Assembly: GCF_037201975.1 (NCBI RefSeq)
Contig: NZ_CP147520.1
Location: 930,001-994,000, forward strand
DNA length: 64,000 nt
Direction: 5' to 3'
Origin: Streptomyces sp. TG1A-60
GTDB lineage: Bacteria > Actinomycetota > Actinomycetes > Streptomycetales > Streptomycetaceae
Shown here: piece by piece, positions 48,140 to 55,808 of the stretch
Layout of the letters: every line of letters begins with the position of its first letter
How positions within the stretch are numbered: position 1 is the first letter of the stretch
Notes under the pieces: model-generated
The model's database searches: none
What the model was told of the DNA's origin: nothing
What the model saw: the letters and a program-made list of their open reading frames with translations, nothing else
Position numbers and translations under genes: made by a program

Positions 48140-49741
48140 TCAGTCGTGGGCGGCGATGAGGTGGTCGAGCCGGGCGTCGGGGAACTCCCGCTCGAAGGAG
48201 TTCGCCTGCCAGCGGTCGGGGAACAGGGCGAGCTGGGCCTTGTCCCGTACACGGGTGAGGGCCTCGCCCTTGACGAGGCGGGAGCGGTTGAGAGCCTCCG
48301 CACCGGACGTGTCGGTGGCGCGGGCCAGGTGATACGGCAGCGTCTCCAGTCGCACGGCGGCGGAGAACTCCCCGGCCATGCGGGCGCTGACGACGTCGAA
48401 CTGCATCGGTCCGACCGCGGCGAGCACCGGTGCCTGGTCTCCTCGCAGATCGGAGACGAGGACCTGGACCACACCCTCCTCGTCCAGTTGAGCGATGCCT
48501 CGCCGGAACTGCTTGGAGCGGGAGAGGTCGACCGGGCGGACGACGGCGAAGTGCTCCGGTGCGAAGGTCGGCATCGGCGGGAACACCGCCGCCTGGTCCG
48601 CGTACAAGGTGTCGCCCACCCGCAGTGCGGTGGCGTTGACGAGGCCGACGACGTCGCCGGGGTAGGCGATGTCGACCATGGAGCGGTCCTGACCGAAGAC
48701 GCTGTGCGCGTACTTGGTGGCGAACGGCTTGCCGGAAGCGGCGCGAGTGACGGTCATGCCGCGCTCGAAGATCCCCGAGCAGACCCGCATGAACGCGATC
48801 CGGTCGCGGTGAGCGGGGTCCATGTTGGCCTGCACCTTGAACACCAACCCCGAGAACGGCGCGTCCACCGGACGGCTGCCGCCCCCTTCCAGCTCCCGGG
48901 GTGACGGTGGCGGGGCGAGGTCCACGACGGCGTCCAGCAGGAGCCGTACACCGATGTTGGAGATCGCCGCGCCGAAGAACACCGGCGTGGTCCGGCCCGC
49001 CAGGAACGACTCCTGGTCGTGCACGGCGTCGTCGGCGTGCAGCAGTTCCACTTCCTCGGTGGCCTTGTCCCAGTCCGCACCGTCCTCGGCGGCTGCCTGC
49101 TCGGCCGGGACGGTCTCCTCGATCGCCTCGTGGGCGCCGCCGGGGGCACGGGTGTAGCGCAGCATCCGCCCGGGTTGACGTACGTCGATCAGGCCGCGCA
49201 TGTATCCGGCGTCGCCGACCGGCCAGACGACGGGAGTGGGCTTGAGACGGAACTCGCGTTCGATCTCGTCCAGCAGCTCCAGCGCCTCACGGCCGGGCCG
49301 GTCCCACTTGTTGACGAACGTGATCACCGGGATGCCGCGGTGCCGGCAGACGTCGAAGAGCTTGCGGGTCTGCTCCTCCAGGCCCTTGGCCGCGTCGACG
49401 AGCATCACCGCGCAGTCCACCGCCGCCAGCACCCGGTAGGTGTCCTCGGAGAAGTCCGCGTGACCGGGCGTGTCCAGCAGATTGAGCACACAGTCGCGGT
49501 GGGCGAACTGCAGCACGGCGGAGGTGACGGAGATACCCCGGGTCTTCTCCATCTCCATCCAGTCCGAGGCCACCCCGCGCCGCCCCGACTTGCCGTGCAC
49601 CGCACCCGCCTTGGTGATCGCGTGCGCGTGCAGGGCGAGGGCCTCGGTCAGGGTGGACTTGCCCGCGTCGGGGTGGCTGATCACCGCGAACGTACGCCGC
49701 CGGCCGCCCTCGGACGCCGCCCAGTCGCTGCTCGCACTCAT
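48140..49741 (-). CDS. prfC: Peptide chain release factor 3
   Basis: RF3 is a translational GTPase that recycles RF1/RF2. The 533-residue protein has G1 ISHPDAGKSTLTEALAL (~18-34), the switch motif EKTRGISVTSAVLQFAH, G3 LNLLDTPGHADFSEDT and G4 FVNKWDRPGREALEL, then the domain II/III core (FEVQ-like VFKVQANMDPAHRDRIAFMR, AVGPMQFDVVSARMAGEFSA). ATG 49741 overlaps the MerR stop (ATGA), so RF3 synthesis is coupled to a MerR regulator. Confidence 0.95.
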   Translation of the reverse strand: MSASSDWAASEGGRRRTFAVISHPDAGKSTLTEALALHAHAITKAGAVHGKSGRRGVASDWMEMEKTRGISVTSAVLQFAHRDCVLNLLDTPGHADFSEDTYRVLAAVDCAVMLVDAAKGLEEQTRKLFDVCRHRGIPVITFVNKWDRPGREALELLDEIEREFRLKPTPVVWPVGDAGYMRGLIDVRQPGRMLRYTRAPGGAHEAIEETVPAEQAAAEDGADWDKATEEVELLHADDAVHDQESFLAGRTTPVFFGAAISNIGVRLLLDAVVDLAPPPSPRELEGGGSRPVDAPFSGLVFKVQANMDPAHRDRIAFMRVCSGIFERGMTVTRAASGKPFATKYAHSVFGQDRSMVDIAYPGDVVGLVNATALRVGDTLYADQAAVFPPMPTFAPEHFAVVRPVDLSRSKQFRRGIAQLDEEGVVQVLVSDLRGDQAPVLAAVGPMQFDVVSARMAGEFSAAVRLETLPYHLARATDTSGAEALNRSRLVKGEALTRVRDKAQLALFPDRWQANSFEREFPDARLDHLIAAHD

Positions 49742-50181
49742 CGCACGGCCTCCGTACCGTCGTCGGCTGCCGCGGCAGCGTTCACGAGGCGGGCCAAGTG
49801 ACCGTGCAGGGACTGGGCGAACCCCTCCGCCCGCCCCAACTGTCGGCGCAGATCCTCGCACCGCGCGTCCGCTTCGACCCAGTACTTGCGCAACTGTTCC
49901 ACCAATTTCTCGTGTGCTTGCCCGTCGTTCTCCGGCAGAGGTCCCCCACCCTCGGGCAGCTTCTCCAGCAGGACCCGTACGTCCTCCAGACAGAAGCCCA
50001 GTGGCCGCATCCGACGTACCAGCGCCAGCCGACGCACCTCGGCCTCGGCGTAGAGGCGGAAGCCGCCCATACTGCGCTCACTGGGCGCCACCACGCCTAC
50101 GTCCTCGTAGTGGCGGATCGTCCGCAGGGAAAGCCCCGTCCGTTCGGACACCTCGCCGATCTGCATCAGCCTTCCGGTCAC
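49738..50181 (-). CDS. MerR-family transcriptional regulator coupled to prfC
   Basis: The 147-residue regulator starts MQIGEVSERTGLSLRTIRHY a few residues in, with the wing GGFRLYAEAEVRRLALVRRM and a C-terminal coiled coil (LVEQLRKYWVEADARCEDLR). It resembles the sulP-linked MerR across the DNA-binding domain. Start GTG 50181 is behind GAGG; ATG 50166 is the alternative. A 26-bp palindrome 48 bases upstream is probably its own operator. Confidence 0.9.
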   Translation of the reverse strand: MTGRLMQIGEVSERTGLSLRTIRHYEDVGVVAPSERSMGGFRLYAEAEVRRLALVRRMRPLGFCLEDVRVLLEKLPEGGGPLPENDGQAHEKLVEQLRKYWVEADARCEDLRRQLGRAEGFAQSLHGHLARLVNAAAAADDGTEAVR

Positions 50182-50228
50182 GACCCCACCGCCTCGCGTC
50201 GTCCGCCCGGCACCCTTGCCGGACCACA

Positions 50229-50254
50229 AACCTACCCTGACGTTAGGGTAGGTT
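50229..50254. promoter_or_regulatory. MerR operator (26-bp palindrome)
   Basis: AACCTACCCT and AGGGTAGGTT are perfectly complementary 10-bp arms around GACGTT, an arrangement typical of MerR operators between elongated -35/-10 spacers. It lies upstream of the merR-prfC operon. Confidence 0.75.
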
Positions 50255-50550
50255 GGCAATCGTTGCCACGAAGGCGGCCCCGACCGTCCGTCGACGTCAG
50301 GCGGTGCCGGCCTCTTTCCCCCGAGAGGCGGCGCCGTCCCCCGGGGCCCAACGGGCGGTGGCCGACCGCGCCGTCGGCCACTGGCAGGCCACGGGCCACG
50401 CCGTCCTCGCCGACGCGCCGTATGCAGGCCGTCTTCACCTGAGCACTGTGGACGGTACAGGTCCGGGACCAGTTCCCGCGGGCGTCGACAGCCGTTCGCC
50501 CCGCAAGCGAGGTACCCGCCCGCCCTGCCCTCCCGGGGCGTCGGCGCCTC

Positions 50551-51010
50551 TCACGGGTGCAACAGGTGCAGGCGGCCCGGGAAGGTCTCGATGCGCAGGG
50601 GGCGTGGACGTCGTGCACGGGCGTGCCGTCGACGTCCAGCCGGTAGGCGCCCCAGACCCGCTCGAAGCGCAGGCGCGCCAGTACCGGGAACCGAAGGCGT
50701 CGCCACCGCCCCTGAGCAGGCCCCCGTCGGTCAGGGTGACGCGCAGAGGCTGGTCCCCGGGCGCGGTGATCTTCTCGTTGTCCAGGATGAGGCGCACCCT
50801 GCCGGGCTGCGGCTGCGGCTGCGGCTGCGGCTGCGGCTGCGGCTGCGGCTGCGGCTGCGGCTGCGGAGAGACGATCGCCGCCTCGCGCACCGCGACGTCT
50901 TAGGTACCGGCGGGTAGAAGCTCCGATTCGTCGGCGTACGCCTCGGCGAGCTGGTCGATCTGCTCGTTCGGGTGTGAACCGAAGAACAGCGCCACCCTCG
51001 TCTGCGCTGG
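50551..51010 (-). pseudogene. Decayed gene of unknown family with an internal dipeptide repeat
   Basis: Reading the minus strand: ALFFGSHPNEQIDQLAEAYA, DESELLPAGT, an in-frame TAA, then DVAVREAAIVS, a Pro-Gln repeat, GRVRLILDNEKITAPGDQPL and RVTLTDGGLLRGGGDAF. The sense continues in a second frame (RFPVLARLRFERVWGAYRLD) and a third (LRIETFPGRLHLLHP, stop at 50551). One nonsense codon and two frameshifts make it non-functional. I do not recognise the family. Bases 51011-51169 hold nothing clear. Confidence 0.55.
50805..50864. repeat. (GGCTGC)10 hexanucleotide repeat
   Basis: Ten perfect tandem copies of GGCTGC, 60 bp, inside the pseudogene. In the minus-strand gene frame they encode alternating Pro-Gln. 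A perfect run of this length is prone to slippage and is the only one in the window. Confidence 0.95.
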
Positions 51011-51169
51011 TGGGCACCGTCAGGCGAACCCCTGCCCTGACCAGCCCTTCCACGGAAGACCTTCCGTCTGGCAGAAGCCGCCTTGCCGAGCCGCCCCAAG
51101 CATCACGACCCTGATTCCAACCACGGCACGCGGGGCGCCGACGCCCCGCCGACAGGGACGGGAACCCCC

Positions 51170-52234
51170 ATGCCTCACATGACCGCCTTCGCCAGGAACC
51201 AGTGGTACGTCGCCGCCTACGCCCAAGAGGTGGGGCGGGAGCTGCTCGGTCGTACGATCCTGGGCGAGCCGCTCGTCTTCTACCGGACCGAGGAGGAGGG
51301 GACGCCGGTGGCGCTGCACGACCGGTGTGTGCACCGGCGGTACCCGCTGTCGGAGAGCGGGCTGGACGGGGACCGGATCGTGTGCGGGTACCACGGCTTC
51401 ACGTACGACACGACGGGCGCGTGTGTGTACGTGCCGGGGCAGAAGCGGATCCCGCGGACGGCGCGGGTCGCCTCGTACCCGGTGGTCGAGCAGGACTCGC
51501 TGATCTGGGTGTGGATAGGTGACCCCGCGCTCGCCGACCCGCAGAGCATCCCGCGCGCCAGGCATCTGGCCACCCCCGGCTGGGTCACCGTGCGCGGCAT
51601 GGAGCCGATCGACGCCGACTACGGGCTGCTGGTCGACAATCTCCTGGACCTCTCGCACGAGACCTATCTGCACGGCGGCTACATCGGCACCCCGGAGGTC
51701 GCCGAGACGCCGATCACCACCGAGGTCGACGAGGGCGCGGGCATCGTGCGGGTGAGCCGGCACATGGACGACGCCGAGTGCCCGCCGTTCTACGCGAGGT
51801 CGACCGGCATCGAGGGCCGGATCACGCGCTGGCAGGACATCGAGTACCTCGCCCCGTGTCTGTATCTGCTGCACAGCCGGATCGCCCCGGTGGGTGTGCT
51901 GCCGGAGGCGGACGGCAGTGACCCGAACGGCTTCCACACGGAGATCACGTACGCCATCACACCGTCGTCGGACGGCAAGGTGTACGACTTCTGGATGGTC
52001 TCGCGGGACTGGGCGACCGGGGACGAGGAGGTCTCCGAGTTCCTCAGGAACAACAACCACACGGTCGTCATGCAGGACGTCAACGCGCTGAACCTCCTCC
52101 AGGAGACGCTGGGCACCGAGCGGACCGGCTACCAGGAGCTGAGCATCAACATCGACACCGGCGGTCTGGCCGCCCGCCGCATCCTCGCCCGGCTGGTCGA
52201 GCAGGGCGAGAAGCCGGTGGAGAAGGTCCAGTGA
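51170..52234 (+). CDS. vanA: Rieske-type aromatic O-demethylase oxygenase (VanA-like)
   Basis: This terminal oxygenase demethylates vanillate or a similar methoxy-aromatic. The 354-residue protein begins FARNQWYVAAYAQEV, has the Rieske cluster ligands Cys53-x-His55 and Cys72-x2-His75 (CVH ... CGYHG), and the non-heme iron region DNLLDLSHETYLHGG. Start ATG 51170 is set by the family's N-terminus. A 60-aa gene and vanB follow with 4-base overlaps. Vanillate is the usual substrate but not proved. Confidence 0.93.
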   Translation: MPHMTAFARNQWYVAAYAQEVGRELLGRTILGEPLVFYRTEEEGTPVALHDRCVHRRYPLSESGLDGDRIVCGYHGFTYDTTGACVYVPGQKRIPRTARVASYPVVEQDSLIWVWIGDPALADPQSIPRARHLATPGWVTVRGMEPIDADYGLLVDNLLDLSHETYLHGGYIGTPEVAETPITTEVDEGAGIVRVSRHMDDAECPPFYARSTGIEGRITRWQDIEYLAPCLYLLHSRIAPVGVLPEADGSDPNGFHTEITYAITPSSDGKVYDFWMVSRDWATGDEEVSEFLRNNNHTVVMQDVNALNLLQETLGTERTGYQELSINIDTGGLAARRILARLVEQGEKPVEKVQ

Positions 52235-52413
52235 GCACACCTCCCACGTTCGAGACCGGTGAGGTCTACCGCATCGACTGGCTGCCGGGCACGGACATCC
52301 TGCACGGCACCTGTCACTGCGGGCGCGAGCACACCGCGCAGGACCCCATCGAGATGTGGGAGTGGATGCTCGCCCACCCCCAAGGACACGAGCCGCAAGG
52401 AAACAGCTCATGA
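52231..52413 (+). CDS. Conserved small protein between vanA and vanB, 60 aa
   Basis: GTG 52231 overlaps the vanA stop and the product ends overlapping vanB, so the three genes are coupled. The protein holds GEVYRIDWLPGTDILHGTCH, CGREHTAQDPIEMWEWMLAH and PQGH: Cys-x-Cys plus several His residues, a candidate metal site. No annotated family comes to mind. A chaperone or electron-transfer accessory for the oxygenase is possible. Confidence 0.7.
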   Translation: MSTPPTFETGEVYRIDWLPGTDILHGTCHCGREHTAQDPIEMWEWMLAHPQGHEPQGNSS

Positions 52414-53363
52414 CCTCGCCATCCTCCGCGTCGCCGTACGAAAGCGAACTCGTCGTCGACAGACGGGAGTTCGCGGCTGACGGCGTACTCACCCTCACCC
52501 TGCGGCATCCACTGGGCGAGGAACTCCCGGCCTGGGAGCCGGGGGCGCACATCGACGCGCTGCTGGGGCCTGAGCTGGAGCGGCAGTACTCCCTGTGCGG
52601 CGACCCGGCGGACCGGAGGGCGTGGCGCATCGGGGTCCTCCGGGAGCCCGACGGACGCGGCGGATCGGCCTATGTACACACGGAGTTGGCGCCGGGCGAC
52701 AAGGTCCGGGTGCGTGGGCCGCGCAACAACTTCGCCCTGGAGCCGGCGCCCCGCTACCGGTTCGTGGCCGGCGGCATCGGCATCACGCCGATCCTGCCGA
52801 TGCTGGCAGCGGCCGAGGCGGCGGGCGCGCAGTGGTCGTTGCTGTACGGCGGGCGCAGCCGTGCGTCCATGGCGTTCCAGGAGGAGTTGGGCGCGTACGG
52901 GGAGCGGGTCACCGTCGCGCCGCAGGACGAGACCGGGCTGCTCGACCTGGGTCCGGTCCTCGACGACCTGCCCGAGGGCACCCTCGTCTACTGCTGCGGT
53001 CCCGGCCCGCTGCTCGACGCGGTCGAAGCTCGGTGTCCGGGGCGGGCGCTGCGGGTCGAGCGGTTCCAGCCGAAGGAGCAACAGACCGGTCCCGACAGCG
53101 AGTTCGAGGTGGTCCTGGAGCGGACGGGCAGAACCGTCACGGTTCCCGTCGGCGTCTCCGTGCTCGACACCGTGCGGGCCGCCGGGGTGGAGGTGCTCTA
53201 CTCCTGCGCCGAGGGCACCTGTGGAACGTGTGAGACGGACGTCCTGGAGGGCACCCCCGACCACCGCGACTCGGTGCTGAGCGACGAGGAGCGCGAGGCC
53301 GGGGAGACCATGCTCATCTGTGTGTCCCGGTGCCGGGGGTCACGGCTGGTGCTCGACCTGTAG
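52410..53363 (+). CDS. vanB: VanB-type ferredoxin reductase of the O-demethylase
   Basis: The 317-residue reductase passes electrons from NAD(P)H to VanA. FMN-binding RQYSLCGDPADRRAWRIGVL, nucleotide-binding FVAGGIGITPILPMLAAAEA, and a C-terminal plant-type [2Fe-2S] site (CAEGTCGTCE with a later Cys in MLICVSRCRG) appear in the usual phthalate-dioxygenase-reductase order. ATG 52410 overlaps the small gene (ATGA). Confidence 0.94.
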   Translation: MTSPSSASPYESELVVDRREFAADGVLTLTLRHPLGEELPAWEPGAHIDALLGPELERQYSLCGDPADRRAWRIGVLREPDGRGGSAYVHTELAPGDKVRVRGPRNNFALEPAPRYRFVAGGIGITPILPMLAAAEAAGAQWSLLYGGRSRASMAFQEELGAYGERVTVAPQDETGLLDLGPVLDDLPEGTLVYCCGPGPLLDAVEARCPGRALRVERFQPKEQQTGPDSEFEVVLERTGRTVTVPVGVSVLDTVRAAGVEVLYSCAEGTCGTCETDVLEGTPDHRDSVLSDEEREAGETMLICVSRCRGSRLVLDL

Positions 53364-53374
53364 CGGCGCCGGGC

Positions 53375-53590
53375 TCATGGCGGCGCCCGGCCGCCCGTGG
53401 GCGGCCCGGCCACGCAGAGGTCGGCCTCGATCCGGGCGACGGCGGCCGGCAGAGGGGGCAGCAGGTCTGTCTCGGCGTACCGACTCCACGGAGGTGCGGC
53501 CGGCGTGCACGGGGATGTTCACGCCGGCCACCACCTCGCCGGCCCGCTCCCGTACGGGACGGCGACCGACCTGAGCCCCTCCTCCAGGCG
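53375..53590 (-). pseudogene. Remnant of an IclR-family regulator beside vanB
   Basis: In pieces: GLRSVAVP, then in a second frame VRERAGEVVAGVNIPVHAGR and TSVESVRRD, then in a third frame DLLPPLPAAVARIEADLCVA ending at a stop at 53375. This is the C-terminal effector domain end of IclR/PcaR-type regulators, broken by two frameshifts. The N-terminal HTH is absent, so control of the van genes must be elsewhere. Confidence 0.75.
53389..53406. terminator. Short hairpin after vanB
   Basis: GGCCGCCC GT GGGCGGCC is a perfect 8-bp stem with a 2-base loop, 25 bases past the vanB stop and within the IclR remnant. Confidence 0.5.
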
Positions 53591-53594
53591 CGGC

Positions 53595-54278
53595 TCACCT
53601 CTCGGGTGAGGGCACCACGCTCAGGTGGCCCGCCGGGGCGCGCCGGGTGTGGCGCGGCCTGCGTACGGGTTCGGGCTGCCGGCTGACCTCGCGCAGGACC
53701 AGGGTCATACGGGTGTAGCCCATGTCGCGAAGCGCGTCGGAGGTCTCGGCGACGACCCGGCAGAAGGTGGCGCCCCAGCGCGGGTCGGGGTGGATCAGGG
53801 GGCGCACGGCGCCGTCGTGCCGGCCCGCCTCGGGGCCGGCCGTGCGGAGCCAGTGCGGGAGGCCGTGGCGGTAGGCGGCGTCCATGATCGGGTCCTGGGC
53901 GATGTCCCGACGGGTGGACTGCAGGCCCCGATCCTGGGGGTGCCGTTCCACGGCGGCGGCGAAGTGGGCGAGCATCGGCAGGCACCAGCTGGGCTCGTGG
54001 TCGCCGAGGATGGTGGCGGCGTCCGGGTGGAACAGCACGAAGCGGAGGAAGTTGTCGCCAGGCATGGCGCTCGGGTGCGGTCCCACGCCGCCGAAGAGCG
54101 CGTGGAACGCGGGGTTGGCGAGAACGACGTCCCAGCGGTGGTCGAGGACTACGGACGGGAACGGAACGGACTGCAGCAGCGCGGCGTAGTCCTGGAGGTA
54201 CGCCTGTGCTTCCTGGGCTTCGAGACTGTCGGGGACGGGCCGCGGTACCGACCGCTGCCCTCCTGCCTGATATGCCAT
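53595..54278 (-). CDS. MmyB-like ligand-binding domain protein lacking the HTH
   Basis: A 227-residue protein with the MmyB ligand-binding core: LLQSVPFPSVVLDHRWDVVL, ANPAFHALFGGVGPHPSAMP, GDNFLRFVLFHPDAATILGD and FAAAVERHPQDRG. The usual MmyB proteins start with an XRE helix-turn-helix of ~70 residues; here the first 25 residues are different and contain no HTH. Either it is a truncated regulator or a stand-alone ligand-binding protein. ATG 54278 has GGTGACC-type leader, weakly supported. Confidence 0.8.
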   Translation of the reverse strand: MAYQAGGQRSVPRPVPDSLEAQEAQAYLQDYAALLQSVPFPSVVLDHRWDVVLANPAFHALFGGVGPHPSAMPGDNFLRFVLFHPDAATILGDHEPSWCLPMLAHFAAAVERHPQDRGLQSTRRDIAQDPIMDAAYRHGLPHWLRTAGPEAGRHDGAVRPLIHPDPRWGATFCRVVAETSDALRDMGYTRMTLVLREVSRQPEPVRRPRHTRRAPAGHLSVVPSPER

Positions 54279-54552
54279 CGGGAGGTCACCCCTCTTGCCT
54301 ATGCGGCCTTCACGCGGCGCCTTGATCCTCCTGCCCTGAGCGGAGTCGTGTCAACTATCGTGGCATTTAGTGCCGGTTGACGGCTGAATCTCGCCACAGT
54401 TGTGGCGATGTCTGGATGGGGGTTCGACCGAACCGCTAGTCTCCCCGCAGTTCACGGTGTACTTGCCGGGACCAGGGTCTCGCGCCAGGCTTGGATCCAC
54501 GGATTCCGCAGTACCGCGAAATTGGCCTGAGAGAGACGTAGGAGATCTGTCG

Positions 54553-55209
54553 GTGACGGATGGCTTCGAGGTTCCGGACGCCGCGGCGACGGTTCTGCTG
54601 CCGGCCGTCGTGGCCCGTGTCACCGCGCTGGCGGACAAGTTGCGCGTACCGCACGCGGAGGTCTTCGACACCCGACGGCTCTCGGTCGCCTCCGGTGTGC
54701 CGGAGGCGGTGGTGAAGTCCCTGCTGAGCGGGCAGCGCGCCGGCGAGCCGGACATCCAGGCCCGTTTCCTGCAGCGCCTGGACCTGCTGCGACGCACCCG
54801 GCTCAAGCCGGGCGGCCGCAAGTACACCCAGCAGGAGATCGCTGACGGCGCCGGAATGTCGCGCCAGCAGGCGGGCGCCCTGATCAACGGGGACCGGCGC
54901 CCCACGATGGAGCACTGCGACGCCATCCAGCGTTTCTTCAGAGTGCACGCCGGTTTCCTCACCGCCGAGGATCCCGAGGCGCTGGCGAGCGCCCTGATGC
55001 GGACCGAGCAGGAGCTCCTCCAGCAGCTCGCCGACCGTGAGCGCGCGGCGGTCGAGGCCGTCGACGACCCGTTGCAGCGGCTGCTGCAGAACCACGGTGT
55101 GCGCTCCATCGCCTGGCGGGCGGCGCAGCTGCCCACCGACCAGCACCGCGACAAGGTCGCGGAGTGGCTGGACATGCTGCTGGAGAGCGTCAAGCGGCCC
55201 GAGTCCTGA
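54553..55209 (+). CDS. XRE-like helix-turn-helix protein
   Basis: The 218-residue protein has an HTH around RKYTQQEIADGAGMSRQQAG, ALINGDRRPTMEHCDAIQRF (~95-135), preceded by a domain with LRVPHAEVFDTRRLSVASGV. Start GTG 54553 has GGAGAT upstream. ImmA/IrrE protease begins 13 bases downstream, a regulator-protease pair like those of phage/ICE immunity switches and stress systems. It is the first gene of a five-gene run. Confidence 0.88.
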   Translation: MTDGFEVPDAAATVLLPAVVARVTALADKLRVPHAEVFDTRRLSVASGVPEAVVKSLLSGQRAGEPDIQARFLQRLDLLRRTRLKPGGRKYTQQEIADGAGMSRQQAGALINGDRRPTMEHCDAIQRFFRVHAGFLTAEDPEALASALMRTEQELLQQLADRERAAVEAVDDPLQRLLQNHGVRSIAWRAAQLPTDQHRDKVAEWLDMLLESVKRPES

Positions 55210-55222
55210 CCGGGGGAGATCT

Positions 55223-55771
55223 GTGGGCATCGGAAAGGAAATGCGTCGTCTGTGCGGCGAGTTGGTCGGCGAACTCACCCTGCCGGCACCGGCGGACCCC
55301 GCCGACCTCTATGGCGCCCTGTGCGACGCCATGAGCAGACGCCGCGGCCGTCCCGTCCAGTACCGCACGGCCGCCTTCCCGCCCGGCACCGCCAGCGGGC
55401 TGTGGCTGGACATGGCCGAGCAGGACCTGGTCGTCATCGAGGAACGCACCGCCCCCGACCACCAGTTGGTGATTCTCGGCCATGAGCTGTGGCACATGCA
55501 GGCCGGGCACTGCGGCCATCATGTGGAGGGCACCGCGGTCGCCGCGCGCTTATTGAGCCAGAACGCCGACCTCCGGGCGGCCGTGCTGAAGGTGGCCGCC
55601 CGCACCCGTTTCGACCTGGCGGACGAGCAGGACGCCGAGAGCTTCGGACTGCTGCTGGCCAGCAAGTGCCGTACGTGGCTCGCCGGTTCGGCGCTGCGCG
55701 GGCCCGTGCGCCGCGATCACCTGGCCGGCCGTATCGGGGCCTCGCTGGGCTACCGCGGACCGCAGGGCTGA
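55223..55771 (+). CDS. ImmA/IrrE-family metallo-endopeptidase
   Basis: The 182-residue protein carries the zinc motif LGHELWHMQAGH (His87, Glu88, His91) and an ADEQDAESFGLLLASKC helix with the third-ligand Glu. Such proteases cleave their cognate XRE repressor on a DNA-damage or other signal. The gene immediately follows the XRE gene, which is its expected target. GTG 55223 follows GGGGAG. Confidence 0.87.
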   Translation: MGIGKEMRRLCGELVGELTLPAPADPADLYGALCDAMSRRRGRPVQYRTAAFPPGTASGLWLDMAEQDLVVIEERTAPDHQLVILGHELWHMQAGHCGHHVEGTAVAARLLSQNADLRAAVLKVAARTRFDLADEQDAESFGLLLASKCRTWLAGSALRGPVRRDHLAGRIGASLGYRGPQG

Positions 55772-55774
55772 GCG

Positions 55775-55808
55775 GCCGAGACGCCGAGACGCCGAGAACG
55801 CCGAAGAC
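55775..55808 (+). repeat. Four tandem GCCGAGAC-type repeats
   Basis: Two exact GCCGAGAC units, then GCCGAGAAC and GCCGAAGAC, fill the 37 bases between the immA stop and the next ATG. Repeat number sets the spacing and sequence of the ribosome site (last unit GAAGAC), so copy-number change could alter translation. Confidence 0.7.

Noticed and set aside
50805-50864. (GGCTGC)10 as a CRISPR array
   Set aside because: The repeat has no spacers; units are contiguous 6-mers.
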